The notes beneath the pieces are model-generated. The model saw only the letters and a program-made list of their open reading frames with translations. It did not search any database and was not told the origin of the DNA. The position numbers were made by a program, and so were the translations under genes. Below are positions 42,093-51,889 of a DNA stretch of 64,000 nt, one piece after another (the first letter of the stretch is position 1; each line of letters opens with the position of its first letter). Source of the DNA: Bacteroidia bacterium (GTDB taxonomy: Bacteria; Bacteroidota; Bacteroidia; J057); the NCBI GenBank assembly GCA_033391075.1, contig JAWPMV010000001.1, forward strand, positions 4,526,001 through 4,590,000. Reading direction: 5' to 3'.

Positions 42093-45000
42093 TAGCTGAA
42101 CAGCTGCATCGGCTCATTATTTTTTGCTACCAGTAGCAGGGAGGTATTTCCTCTTTTCAGGCTGATCAGATCCCGGACTTCCCCCTTTAGAAAGAAGCCA
42201 CTTTCAACCGAAGAAACAGGCTCAAAACTCCCATCTCCATTGCCTTTCAGCAGTAATCCGTAATTCGCATCATAACGCCCCACTTCAGGCTTCACGGCAT
42301 ATAGATTCCCTCCCAGGAGGACATCGAGATTGCCATCTTTATCAAAATCTTCTACCAATAAGCCATAGACGGGAGAATACTGAGCTTCGAGGGGGAGATC
42401 CCTGATTTCAAATTCTCCATTGCCCTGATTAATCAGGATGGAGCTTCTGAGGTTATGTACTTCCTTTACCAGGCTTCCTTCCAATTGCTCGGGGCTGAAG
42501 ATATCTTCTATTCTTTGTTCCTTATAATTGATGTATTTCAGGTATTTGCGCTTGAGTACCGGCAATTGCATGGTCAGGTCATGACGCAATACCAATGGAT
42601 AGGATTCTTCTCCATTAAATTGGCTAATGACAGGATCGGGAGTCCCATTATTATCAAAATCTTTTACGTGGACAGTAATGGGTTTTTCGGCAGATGCTGA
42701 GAAGCGAGAATTCAGCCCATGATTTCCGACAATCAAATCCAGGTCCCCATCCTTATCAAAGTCTCCGGCCTGCATACAATTCCACCAGCCTGAACTTTTC
42801 TCCACATTACTGATTGCATCGATTTGTCTGAATTTCCCTCCATTATTTTCAAAGAAACTAATGGGCATCCATTCCCCCGAAATAATCATATCCTCATCAT
42901 CATCCCCATCAAAGTCCATCCAGATGATGTCCTTGATCATCCCCAGATTTTCCAGTTCGGGAGCAGCTACTTTGGTGATATTCTTGAACACCCCTTTGCC
43001 ATTGTTGTTGAGCAAATAGCCATTAGCAGAAACCCCATAATAACCGGGGATGGCCCGAATCCCCACAAAGAGGTCCATATCTCCATCTTTATCATAATCA
43101 GCTGCCTGAACGCAAGCTGAACTTTCGGGCTTGAAGGTAGGAAGGTATTGAGGGGAGCGACTAAACTGCCCGCTGCCATTGTTCAGATAGAGTTGATCCA
43201 CCAGCACATTGGTTTTCATCAAAAACTCATTTCCTCCACGAGCTACATAAAGGTCCTGATCTCCATCATTGTCTGCATCAAAAAAGATACAGTCCATATC
43301 TTCAGAAGCTCTATCCTGATTGAAGAGAGCTTGATTAGTGGAAAGGAAAGATCCATCGGCTTGTTGCTCATAAATAGCCCCAGCAGAATTGGCTGCTCCT
43401 CCAATGAAGAAGTCTTCGAGTCCATCACTGTTGACATCTGCTTTGGCGATATGCGGGCCTTCGGTGGACATCATATGATAAAGCAAAAGGTCTCTTTTGA
43501 AGTCCACAAAGAGATTTTCTTTATGTTCGTATCTCCAATCGAGGCTGTCTTTTATTTCGGTGAATAAGGGAGCATTAGCTCCTTTAAGGCCTTGAGGATT
43601 GGCAGGTCCTTTCTCAGCATCTGTATATTTAATCGTGAGTAATTGGTCCACTGCAACATCCTTCAAAATCGTTTGCTCTCCTGTGGGCCATTCTACCTTC
43701 AACTCTTCAACTTTAGTGATGTCTCCCAAACCGAAATTGGGTCGATAGTCGATGGAAGACTGAAATCCGCGAATGGGGATATTTTCAATATAAAAGTCTT
43801 TCCCTGCTGCTTTCAGGCTCACATTGGCACCTATGGCATAGGGATTTTCATCTGTGCCTTCTAGTTCAACTTTCAGATAATGCCTTTCGGGGTAAATCTT
43901 GTCTGCCTCATTTCGATAGAGGAAAGATTCCATGTTGACATTATTTACTACCAAATCCAGATCGCCATCATTGTCAAAGTCGGCATAGGCTGATCCATTG
44001 GAATGGCTGGGCGTAGCTAGTCCCCAGGCATCGGCTACATTTTCAAATTGTAGTTCTCCCTGGTTTTTGAATAGATAATTGCTGATGCGGGTAGAAGGAA
44101 TGGTATCGATGAGTTTTTTGAAGTTGACGCCTTCCGGTGTACGCATCTGTCGAACTACTTCTTCATTGGAAACGAAGTTGATGTAGTCCTGATCGATGAT
44201 GTCTTTATTCAAGCCATTTACGACATAGAGGTCTTTCAATCCATCATTGTCATAATCGGCCATCAAAGCTCCCCAACTCCAGTCTGTTGCTTCTATCCCT
44301 GCCAATCTCCCAATTTCACTAAAACTTCCATCTCCATTATTGAGTTGGAGGACATTGCGCGTAAATTGATGGTAGTAGCCATTTTTCACTCCATATTGAT
44401 AGCGGTCCCAGTTTTCAAAGGTCATTTTGGTTTTGAAACGCGCATCTCCTTCCGGCAACATTTCTGTAACGAATATCTCCGGATAGCCATCATTGTTGAT
44501 GTCTGCCATATCAGCCCCCATAGAAGCTACGCTCAGGGACAAAATTTGATTTTCAAGGTCTTCCAGGAAAGTGCCGTCTTTCTGGTTAATGTAGAGGTAG
44601 TCTTTTTCGAAAAAGTCATTAGACACGAAGATGTCCAACCAACCATCTCTATTTATATCTCCTACCGTTACTCCCAGTCCAAAACCGATTTCGCTCCCAT
44701 AGATTCCAGCAGCTTCAGAAATATCTGTAAAGTTTCCTCCATCGTTTCGGAAAAATTTATCTCCTCCTTTTTCATCTCTGATGGGTCTTTGGTCCACCTT
44801 TAGGTTGAAGTCAAAAATAGATCTATAGGAATTGTTGAGCAGGTAGAGATCGAGGTCCCCATCTTTATCATAATCAAAAAAGGATGCATGGGTTCCATAG
44901 CCGTTATCCGCTATCCCATATTTTTCGGCTTCTTCTTTAAAGCTTAGCCCGTCTCCTCCCTGATTAATAAATAGTTCGTTTTGTTTATTGTCTCCAGCTA

Positions 45001-45418
45001 CATCTCCTGAATTACACACGTAGATATCTAAATAGCCATCTCCATTCACATCTGCCATGGTAACACCCGTGGACCAGGCCCGGGTTCCCGCAACACCAGC
45101 TTTATCCGTAACATCTTCAAACTGAAAATTCCCTTTATTCAGATACAGGCGATTTGATTTCATATTGGCTGTAAAATAGACATCCATCAAGCCATCCTTA
45201 TTCACATCTCCTATTGCGACTCCTCCTCCATTGTAGAAGTTTCGATAGGTATAGATGTTGAAGGATTTGTCGTACTCCAATTGGTTGACAAAATCTATCC
45301 CGGATGCTGAAGATGATATCTGGGTAAAGAGTTGGGGTTCTTCCTCTTTCACATCTGTCTTAGGGCCTGATTCACAGGCGAAAAGAAATAGGAGAGAACA
45401 TATGATTAGTAACCTCAT
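42089..45418 (-). CDS. FG-GAP/VCBS and ASPIC/UnbV domain lipoprotein, copy A
   Basis: A 1,109-residue lipoprotein (lipobox FLFAC). It carries two propeller regions with calcium-loop repeats (DVNKDGLMDVYF, DVNGDGYLDIYV, DINRDGWLDIFV) around an ASPIC/UnbV domain near 520-590 (RGFQSSIDYRPNFGLGDITKVEELKVEWPTG). It is the first of three tandem paralogues in transcription order and follows the lipoprotein at 45498 by 79 bases, in the same direction as susC/susD. It probably works at the cell surface with that uptake system. Confidence 0.85.
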   Translation of the reverse strand: MRLLIICSLLFLFACESGPKTDVKEEEPQLFTQISSSASGIDFVNQLEYDKSFNIYTYRNFYNGGGVAIGDVNKDGLMDVYFTANMKSNRLYLNKGNFQFEDVTDKAGVAGTRAWSTGVTMADVNGDGYLDIYVCNSGDVAGDNKQNELFINQGGDGLSFKEEAEKYGIADNGYGTHASFFDYDKDGDLDLYLLNNSYRSIFDFNLKVDQRPIRDEKGGDKFFRNDGGNFTDISEAAGIYGSEIGFGLGVTVGDINRDGWLDIFVSNDFFEKDYLYINQKDGTFLEDLENQILSLSVASMGADMADINNDGYPEIFVTEMLPEGDARFKTKMTFENWDRYQYGVKNGYYHQFTRNVLQLNNGDGSFSEIGRLAGIEATDWSWGALMADYDNDGLKDLYVVNGLNKDIIDQDYINFVSNEEVVRQMRTPEGVNFKKLIDTIPSTRISNYLFKNQGELQFENVADAWGLATPSHSNGSAYADFDNDGDLDLVVNNVNMESFLYRNEADKIYPERHYLKVELEGTDENPYAIGANVSLKAAGKDFYIENIPIRGFQSSIDYRPNFGLGDITKVEELKVEWPTGEQTILKDVAVDQLLTIKYTDAEKGPANPQGLKGANAPLFTEIKDSLDWRYEHKENLFVDFKRDLLLYHMMSTEGPHIAKADVNSDGLEDFFIGGAANSAGAIYEQQADGSFLSTNQALFNQDRASEDMDCIFFDADNDGDQDLYVARGGNEFLMKTNVLVDQLYLNNGSGQFSRSPQYLPTFKPESSACVQAADYDKDGDMDLFVGIRAIPGYYGVSANGYLLNNNGKGVFKNITKVAAPELENLGMIKDIIWMDFDGDDDEDMIISGEWMPISFFENNGGKFRQIDAISNVEKSSGWWNCMQAGDFDKDGDLDLIVGNHGLNSRFSASAEKPITVHVKDFDNNGTPDPVISQFNGEESYPLVLRHDLTMQLPVLKRKYLKYINYKEQRIEDIFSPEQLEGSLVKEVHNLRSSILINQGNGEFEIRDLPLEAQYSPVYGLLVEDFDKDGNLDVLLGGNLYAVKPEVGRYDANYGLLLKGNGDGSFEPVSSVESGFFLKGEVRDLISLKRGNTSLLLVAKNNEPMQLFSY

Positions 45419-45497
45419 GTTTGTTGGACTGGGAATAAAAGCTAGCGAAAGGTGTATTTGACAAAAGTAATCAAAAGCCTTCAGACGAAGGCTATGG

Positions 45498-46082
45498 CTA
45501 TTTTTTCTTTTCGGAATTTTTCAAGGCATTCAGGTCAACAATGTCAACTTTTACTTTGGAATCATCTACATAATAGACGGTGATCCGGCGATTTCCATCG
45601 ACCTTTAAAAAAGCATTGCTCCCTACCGGAGTAGGGTTATTTATTTCTGTAAATCCTGTTCCAAACCAGTCTTCCATTAGAGCGATAACTTCCAGGATCA
45701 GTTTATCGGCCTGCAGATCTTTATTCCAGGGAGCCCAACCATCATAATAGAAGCTGATGGGCATGGCAGTTACATATCCATTTTCTGAACTTGGATAAAA
45801 TTCCATACTCGCCGGATGTTTAAACTCCTGAATGGGATAATGAACGGTAGTATTATTGGCTCCCTCCATGATTATCCCTTTTTTATTCATTTCCCAGCAA
45901 TGTGCATAAAAATCATCCATAGTCATCCCCAGATAGATCCCGAGGAACAAACTATCATTTCTCACTCCACTTGCCAGTTCTTTAGCTTCCCGTTTTCTAT
46001 ACTCCTCTTCAGGGGTAGATTCACAGGAGGTAGAGAGGAAAAGTATAGAAAGAAATATCAGGACAATTGAAAATCTCTTCAT
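45498..46082 (-). CDS. Hypothetical lipoprotein between SusD and the FG-GAP genes
   Basis: A 194-residue lipoprotein (lipobox FLSTSC). The mature region has aromatic motifs (MDDFYAHCWEM, YYDGWAPWNKDL) but no recognised family. It is preceded by a strong terminator-like hairpin after SusD, and so may be expressed at a lower level than susC/susD, or from its own start. Confidence 0.65.
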   Translation of the reverse strand: MKRFSIVLIFLSILFLSTSCESTPEEEYRKREAKELASGVRNDSLFLGIYLGMTMDDFYAHCWEMNKKGIIMEGANNTTVHYPIQEFKHPASMEFYPSSENGYVTAMPISFYYDGWAPWNKDLQADKLILEVIALMEDWFGTGFTEINNPTPVGSNAFLKVDGNRRITVYYVDDSKVKVDIVDLNALKNSEKKK

Positions 46083-46106
46083 GAATAATGATTGATTAGA
46101 GCTAAA

Positions 46107-46138
46107 AAAGCTGGAAACCCCATTGGGTTTCCAGCTTT
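46107..46138 (-). terminator. Terminator-like hairpin between susD and downstream genes
   Basis: A perfect 14-bp stem with a 4-base loop (arms AAAGCTGGAAACCC and GGGTTTCCAGCTTT). On the minus strand it is followed by a run of T, so it should end most transcription coming from susC/susD. Read-through would give lower expression of the lipoprotein and FG-GAP genes. The symmetry means it could also act weakly on the other strand. Confidence 0.8.
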
Positions 46139-46157
46139 ATATAAGATATACTATGGA

Positions 46158-47720
46158 TTAATATCCAGAGTTTTGAGTCAGGTTAGGGTTCGCATCAATC
46201 TGAGCACGTGGAATTGGGAACAATTCTACGTATTCGCCAGGAGATGATTTTTCCCACCAGTCTGAAGTGAACACACCGAAGCGGATCAAGTCAGATCTAC
46301 GATGACATTCTACAAAGAACTCACGTCCTCTTTCTGCAAGCAGATTTTCGGCAGTCAGTTCAGTGAAGTCAGATACACCTGCTCTTGCACGAATTTCGTT
46401 AACCAAAGAAAGTGCATCAGCGTCGCCGGGATTCATTCTCCACATAGCTTCAGCTTTCATCATCAGAACGTCTGTGTAACGGTAAATTGGGAAGTCATTG
46501 CTCATGTTTGGCTGACCACCAATTTCGTACTCAAACTTAGCTACACGTGCACCAGCTTCACGCCATGCATTAGGAGCAAGTTCGTTCAATTGAGCTCTGA
46601 ACGTATAAGGAGCACCGTCCTGGTCAGAAGCTTCGAAACCAGCATCTTCCAGTCTTACTTTTCCAGATACATCCCACTGTGGTCCAATCAGGAAGTTACT
46701 TCTAACAGTAGAAGGTCCTTGCTCTGTATTAGGCTGACCTTTTCTCAAGTCAGTGTCTTCGTAAGAGTTATAGAAATCTTCCAAAGTACACCATCCGTTC
46801 CAAGGCTGAGCAGCGAGGTTATACGTTTGCTGGTTGATGTAGCTCAAAGACTGCATCACGATGTTGAATCCACCTGCAAATACTGCATCATAAGGAATTG
46901 CAAAGATCATCTCAGATGATCCCTGGTTGTCCAGGTTGAAGTTGGCGAAGTAATTTGGCTCAAGGCTGTAATTATTCGAGTTAATGATTGCATCACAAGC
47001 AGTAACCGCTTTTTGCCACTGAGGAGTTCCCGTATAAACTTCTGCGTTCAGGTACAATTTAGCAAGTGCCATTTGTACCACCATTTGGTTGATACGTCCG
47101 TAGGTAGAACCGTCAACACTTGTATTTACCAATGGAAGCGATGCAGTCAGTTCACCTTCTACGAAAGAGTAAACTTCCGAACGAGAGTTGTTTTGAGGAG
47201 TAGGATTGGCATCTGCGAAAGATGTAACAATCGGTACATTACCATAAAGGTCCATCAACCAGAGGTAATAAACAGCTCTAAGAGCTCTCAATTCACCAAT
47301 GAATGGATCAGTAAGTGGGTTTTGTAGTTCCTCAAATTGGAAGATCAGACGGTTACAAGCGTTTACTCCCGCAAAAAGGAAGTTCCAGGTATTAGTAACC
47401 GTTGGGTCTTCAGTGGTCCAAAGATGTTGGTGAAGTCTCACCCAGTGTCCACCATCTCCCCAGTCTGGCCCACGCGTTGGGACAACCATCTCATCAGAAG
47501 AAACTTCCTGTGCAGCGTAAAGGGAAGTAGTCCCCATATAACCGTAAAGAGAAGTATAAGCTGCACCCAGTGCAGAGATCAGCTCCTCTTCAGTCTGGAA
47601 GAAGTTATCAGCAGTTACCTCGCTGAAGAGCTCCTCATCCAGATTTGTACAAGCAGGCATAACAGCAAAGCAAAGCGCTACTATAACCAGTACTTTCAAA
47701 GGAAAAAGATACTTATTCAT
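46158..47720 (-). CDS. SusD/RagB family nutrient-binding lipoprotein
   Basis: A 520-residue lipoprotein when started at MNKYLFPLKV (47720), which puts the lipobox (MPAC) at the usual distance; a frame extending to 47756 adds an unlikely leader. The TPR-like SusD fold is visible in FSEVTADNFFQTEEELISALGAAYTSL, RALRAVYYLWLMDLYGNVPIV and FPIYRYTDVLMMKAEAMWRM, with the C-terminal REFFVECHRRSDLIRFG. SusD caps SusC and captures glycans or peptides at the surface. The stop is 75 bases ahead of the following lipoprotein gene, with a terminator hairpin in the gap. Confidence 0.95.
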   Translation of the reverse strand: MNKYLFPLKVLVIVALCFAVMPACTNLDEELFSEVTADNFFQTEEELISALGAAYTSLYGYMGTTSLYAAQEVSSDEMVVPTRGPDWGDGGHWVRLHQHLWTTEDPTVTNTWNFLFAGVNACNRLIFQFEELQNPLTDPFIGELRALRAVYYLWLMDLYGNVPIVTSFADANPTPQNNSRSEVYSFVEGELTASLPLVNTSVDGSTYGRINQMVVQMALAKLYLNAEVYTGTPQWQKAVTACDAIINSNNYSLEPNYFANFNLDNQGSSEMIFAIPYDAVFAGGFNIVMQSLSYINQQTYNLAAQPWNGWCTLEDFYNSYEDTDLRKGQPNTEQGPSTVRSNFLIGPQWDVSGKVRLEDAGFEASDQDGAPYTFRAQLNELAPNAWREAGARVAKFEYEIGGQPNMSNDFPIYRYTDVLMMKAEAMWRMNPGDADALSLVNEIRARAGVSDFTELTAENLLAERGREFFVECHRRSDLIRFGVFTSDWWEKSSPGEYVELFPIPRAQIDANPNLTQNSGY

Positions 47721-47756
47721 TTTATAGATTTGATTAGAATTAGTCCTATTTAACAA

Positions 47757-50714
47757 TTAAAATCCAAGATTTACACCCACAGTGAATCCTCTTGCAGAGA
47801 AATAAGTATTTCTTCTGTCAAGACCTGGAGCCAATGGGTTTCCACTATTGGAGTCAACCAAACGTGGTTCTGGAGATACCCCTTTGTAATTAGTAACAGT
47901 AAACAGGTTTTGTGCGTTAGCAAAAATTCTGATTTTGCTGAATCCTCCTGGCAAGTTAGGAACAGTATACCCAACGGTCATGTTGTCCAATCTCAGGAAG
48001 TCTCCATCTTCAACGTGGAAGCTGTTCAACTGAGGTTGGTCAGTCAAAGTAGCAACATCGCTGGAAGTAGTCAGAATATTGTATGCAGAAATAGTACTAG
48101 GTGCTTCGTAGAATGCACGGAAAGTATTCAGGATGTCGTGTCCCAATACTGCGCGGAAGAAAATAGAAGCGTCCCAGTTCCCAGCATTCAAGCTTGAGTT
48201 AAGACCTATTTGGTACTTAGGAAGACCATTACCTACGATATCACGGTCTTTGATGTCATCTTGTACACCATCGCCGTCAGTATCGAGGAAGTTCCATGTA
48301 CCATCTTCGTTTACGAGATTGTTAGGATCTGTAACAAGCGTCCAGATTTGTCCGATAGGCGCACCCTCTTCAAGAAGGATAGTACTTGTACCGTTCTGTC
48401 CAGGAGATCCGAGGTTAGCAAGTGCTTGCTGTCCACCGAAGTCAAGTCCTCTGGCTTCATCAGAAAGAGATACGAGTTCTGTATCGAAGAATCTGTTAGC
48501 GTTGAATCCAAAGTTGATGGTGTTTCCACCTCCAATGTTCAATGCATAGTTCAAGGCAAGTTCAAGACCTGAGTTATCCAGCTGACCAATATTCAACCAA
48601 GTAGTTGAAAAGAGATTTGGAGGAACAGGTACGTTGAAGTTAAGGATCAAGTCCTCAGTCGTAGTTGTATAGTACTCGATAGAACCAGTCAGCGCATAGT
48701 TTCCAATTGCGAAGTCAACACCTACGTTGAAGTCGGTTTTGGTCTGCCATCTCAAGTCTGGGTTCGCGTTAGATACAGGACCGAAAGAAGGAATGAATTC
48801 TCCATTGAAGAAGAAGTTTCCAGTAGGACCAAATCTCTGAAGAGAAAGGTAAGATTGTCCAACGTTAGAACCGGTTACACCGTATCCAGCTCTCAGTTTC
48901 AAGTTGTCAAATCCGCTTACTCCAGCAGCTCTTACGAGGTCGATACCCGCACTAATCGCTGGGAAAACTCCCCACTTTTCTTCCTGACCAAAACGAGAAG
49001 AACCTTCACGTCTTACAGATGCAGTTGCGAAGAATTTGTCATCTACGTTCAAGTTAACACGACCGAAGAATGCAATCAGTCTGTTGGTAGTTTTGTAAGA
49101 GTTTACTCTTCCCAATCCATTGGCGAAGTCAGCAGAACCGCTAAGGTTATTGAAAGTAAATGCATCCGTAAGGAAGTCTCCACCTTCAACATTAAATCCC
49201 TGGAAAGTAAAATCCTGGAACTCATATGCTCCCAGTACTTTCAGGAAAGTATTGTTTCCGAGGTCTGCGTCATAGTTCAACTCTGCGCGGAACAACTGGT
49301 CAGCAGCTTCGTCATTTCTCTGACGAGCAAGACCATTTCTGTTCTCACCTACCCAGAAGCTATTCTTGTCATAGTATTGTCCAAGAATGTTGTTAGAACG
49401 CTGCTGAGAATAGAAGAGAGAGAATTTAAGATCATCAGTCAGATCGTAATCTCCTCTGATGTTGGCAACCAAAGTTTTTGTTTCTCTCAGGTTTTGGTTT
49501 TGCTCAATGATCGCTACAGGATTGTAGAAATCAAACAATACCTGCTGGAAATACCCATCCCATCTTGCAAAAGCAGGGTCGTTAGAACCGCTAATGAAAG
49601 GTGCAGTTGGGTTAAAGATAGTTGCATAGCGGAAGGCTTCAGTGAATCCCAGGCTAGCTTCTTCAGTGGTTGTTGCGAGGTTCAAGGTTACGTTCAACTT
49701 GTCATTCAAAGCTCTTTGAGACAGGTTAACACGTCCATTGATTCTTTGGAATCCAGTAGTTCTGGCGATACCATTCACATCTCTGAAGTTTGCAGAGATA
49801 CGGTAGGTAGTTCCTTGATTTCCACCACTCATAGAGAGGGTGTGGATTTGAGAGTTTCCTGTTTCCAGGAGCTGGTCGAACCAGTCTACACTACCTCCCA
49901 GGTCGTTAGAACCAGGGAAAGCGGCATAAGCGTCGGAATCCAGTACGTCAACTACATTGTCAACAGTTTCAAAAGTAACCTGTCCACTGTAGTTTACAAC
50001 AGAGCTTCCGGGAACACCTTTTTTGGTAGTAATCAGGATTACACCAGATGCACCACGAGTTCCATAGATTGCAGCTGCAGATCCGTCTTTCAAAACGTCA
50101 ATAGCAGCGATGTCTTCAGGAGCAACACTATTAAGGTCGCCACCCAGAACACCATCAATTACAATCAAAGGTTCTGTACTTGCTCCAATAGTAGAGAGAC
50201 CTCTCAAACGAATGCTGAAGTTACCATTAGGGTCAGAGCCAGGTCTTGAAATAGTAAGACCTGCTACTTTACCTTGCAGCAACTGTGCAGGATCACTGAT
50301 GTTACCTACGTTGAAGTCTTTGGCCTTCACTGATGCGATAGAGCCAGTTACTTCTTTTCCTTTCAGGGTTCCATATCCAGTTACAACAACCTCATCCAGG
50401 AAAGAAACTTCTTCTTCCATGGTGATGTTAACTGTAGAACGGCCATCAATGGCAATATCTGCAGTTTTGAATCCGATATAAGAAACCAAAAGGTTAGTAA
50501 CACCACTGGGTACATCCAGAGAGTATTCTCCTTGGTCATTTGTAAAAGTACCTACGGTGGTACCTTTAGCTACTACGGTTGCCCCAATAAGAGGCGAGCC
50601 GTCCGATCCGGTAATCTTACCTGATACAGACTGAGCTACAGCACTTCCATATGCAATGCAGAGCAACATTGGCACCAGAAATACCTTGAATAAAAGAGTT
50701 CTGATTTTACTCAT
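47757..50714 (-). CDS. SusC/RagA family TonB-dependent outer membrane transporter
   Basis: A 985-residue transporter with signal peptide, a CarboxypepD-like domain (KITGSDGSPLIGATVVAKGTT), a plug domain (GTLKGKEVTGSIASVKAKDF, RGASGVILITTKKG) and a large beta-barrel ending GVNLGF. No DUF4974/FecR and no anti-sigma pair is near. Its partner SusD follows within 40 bases. The locus lacks visible glycoside hydrolases or sulfatases, so the imported compound cannot be named. Its upstream region holds two palindromes and faces a LacI regulator. Confidence 0.95.
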   Translation of the reverse strand: MSKIRTLLFKVFLVPMLLCIAYGSAVAQSVSGKITGSDGSPLIGATVVAKGTTVGTFTNDQGEYSLDVPSGVTNLLVSYIGFKTADIAIDGRSTVNITMEEEVSFLDEVVVTGYGTLKGKEVTGSIASVKAKDFNVGNISDPAQLLQGKVAGLTISRPGSDPNGNFSIRLRGLSTIGASTEPLIVIDGVLGGDLNSVAPEDIAAIDVLKDGSAAAIYGTRGASGVILITTKKGVPGSSVVNYSGQVTFETVDNVVDVLDSDAYAAFPGSNDLGGSVDWFDQLLETGNSQIHTLSMSGGNQGTTYRISANFRDVNGIARTTGFQRINGRVNLSQRALNDKLNVTLNLATTTEEASLGFTEAFRYATIFNPTAPFISGSNDPAFARWDGYFQQVLFDFYNPVAIIEQNQNLRETKTLVANIRGDYDLTDDLKFSLFYSQQRSNNILGQYYDKNSFWVGENRNGLARQRNDEAADQLFRAELNYDADLGNNTFLKVLGAYEFQDFTFQGFNVEGGDFLTDAFTFNNLSGSADFANGLGRVNSYKTTNRLIAFFGRVNLNVDDKFFATASVRREGSSRFGQEEKWGVFPAISAGIDLVRAAGVSGFDNLKLRAGYGVTGSNVGQSYLSLQRFGPTGNFFFNGEFIPSFGPVSNANPDLRWQTKTDFNVGVDFAIGNYALTGSIEYYTTTTEDLILNFNVPVPPNLFSTTWLNIGQLDNSGLELALNYALNIGGGNTINFGFNANRFFDTELVSLSDEARGLDFGGQQALANLGSPGQNGTSTILLEEGAPIGQIWTLVTDPNNLVNEDGTWNFLDTDGDGVQDDIKDRDIVGNGLPKYQIGLNSSLNAGNWDASIFFRAVLGHDILNTFRAFYEAPSTISAYNILTTSSDVATLTDQPQLNSFHVEDGDFLRLDNMTVGYTVPNLPGGFSKIRIFANAQNLFTVTNYKGVSPEPRLVDSNSGNPLAPGLDRRNTYFSARGFTVGVNLGF

Positions 50715-50862
50715 AGTTAGTCGGTAGTTAAAAAAATATAATCAGGTGGTGAATTGAAAACGAGTTTAGTAGATTTAAGAACAGTAGTATGCATTCAGCT
50801 TTTGAGAGGAAATTGAGTAGATGCTCGAAAACTTAGCTCTGATGCGTCTTTTATACACCACA

Positions 50863-50886
50863 ACATATATAACATATTATATATGT
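50863..50886. promoter_or_regulatory. 24-base AT-rich palindrome upstream of susC
   Basis: ACATATATAA and TTATATATGT are exact reverse complements around CATA. The palindrome lies 149 bases upstream of the susC start and could be a regulator site or a promoter-proximal structure. The bases upstream to 51016 show no gene or other feature. Confidence 0.4.
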
Positions 50887-51016
50887 CGAATGTTTAGCAG
50901 AGAATCAAATCAAGTTCATATAAGCCCTATATTTTAGTATTACACGTGGTTAAAGCTGTTAATTATTTGTTAAAAATAAAAATAATAGAGCATAGTAAAC
51001 ATCTCTATTCCAACGA

Positions 51017-51036
51017 AATCGATTACGTAATCAATT
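51017..51036. promoter_or_regulatory. LacI-type operator candidate
   Basis: A 20-base palindrome with core GATTACGTAATC (51021-51032) and a central CG, perfect except for one pair. This is the shape of LacI-family operators. It lies between susC (start 50714) and the LacI gene (start 51890), so it may control the uptake locus, the plug lipoprotein, or both. Confidence 0.5.
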
Positions 51037-51400
51037 GCAGGCCAAGCAGGATCAGGAACTAAAAATTGTTTGAATTTTCCAGAACTGATGTCTAAACAGC
51101 AATCAATAAGCAGCCCGTTCATATAAAATGAACCCTATATGTGTTAGAATGACATTTCAGGGCAAAAAATCCTGTGCACCTAAAACTGTCAGTAAAAGTG
51201 CCGATTATCTAATAGGAAAAATATGAGGAATTCAAGAGCTAGGTAGTTGCATGTTTTTGCCGGCGAAAATGGATCATTACAGCAGGCAGCCCATTATAGT
51301 AAAATCGGAGATTTATATGTAAATTAGGGAAATGGGAAAAGGCCTTTTAATTAGTCCCTTCTACCATATCTAATATATCAACCTGAAGCTAGCTAAATTT

Positions 51401-51787
51401 ATGAAATACCTCTCCTATCTCCTCCTGCTTTCGGGGCTCTTCCTATTCTCTTGCAAATCAAGCAATATGGCGACGGGAAAAGAGTCCAACACAGAAAAGT
51501 ATAATTCCGCTTCAAACCTAACCGAATACCTCACCCAGATACCTGGCCTCATGGTAAGTGGAGAAGGTCCCAATGCCCGCTTTAAAATCAGGGGTATAAA
51601 TTCGATCAATGCGAATTCCGACCCTCTATTTATTGTGGATGGAACTCCGATGGCAGGGGGCTATACTTCTGTATATAGTATGATTGATGTAAAGGATGTC
51701 AAATCTGCAAGGATCGTAAGAGGACCGGATGCAACTTTTTATGGAACCAGAGGCGCTGGAGGAGTGGTCATCATAAAGACTAATTAG
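51401..51787 (+). CDS. Lipoprotein consisting of a TonB-receptor plug domain alone
   Basis: A 128-residue lipoprotein (lipobox FLFSC, Cys18). After a short linker it has the plug sequence seen in SusC proteins: LTEYLTQIPGLMVSG, ARFKIRGINSINANSDPLFIVDGTPM, VKSARIVRGPDATFYGTRGAGGVVIIKTN, ending right where a barrel would begin. There is no frameshift or barrel remnant downstream, so it looks like a deliberate small protein rather than a broken receptor. It is divergent from susC and 103 bases upstream of the LacI gene. Function unknown. Confidence 0.8.
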   Translation: MKYLSYLLLLSGLFLFSCKSSNMATGKESNTEKYNSASNLTEYLTQIPGLMVSGEGPNARFKIRGINSINANSDPLFIVDGTPMAGGYTSVYSMIDVKDVKSARIVRGPDATFYGTRGAGGVVIIKTN

Positions 51788-51889
51788 CATATTCATCATT
51801 TAGGAGAAAAAGCCTTAGCTGGGATATACGTTTATTCTATATAAACTAAACAATTCCACCACCCTTCTGCTTTAGCAAAAAAGGACTAT

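Noticed and set aside
35369-45418. Numerous ORFs antisense to the FG-GAP genes
   Set aside because: They mirror the DxNxDG repeats in other frames, lack homology-like composition, and lie within strong minus-strand genes.
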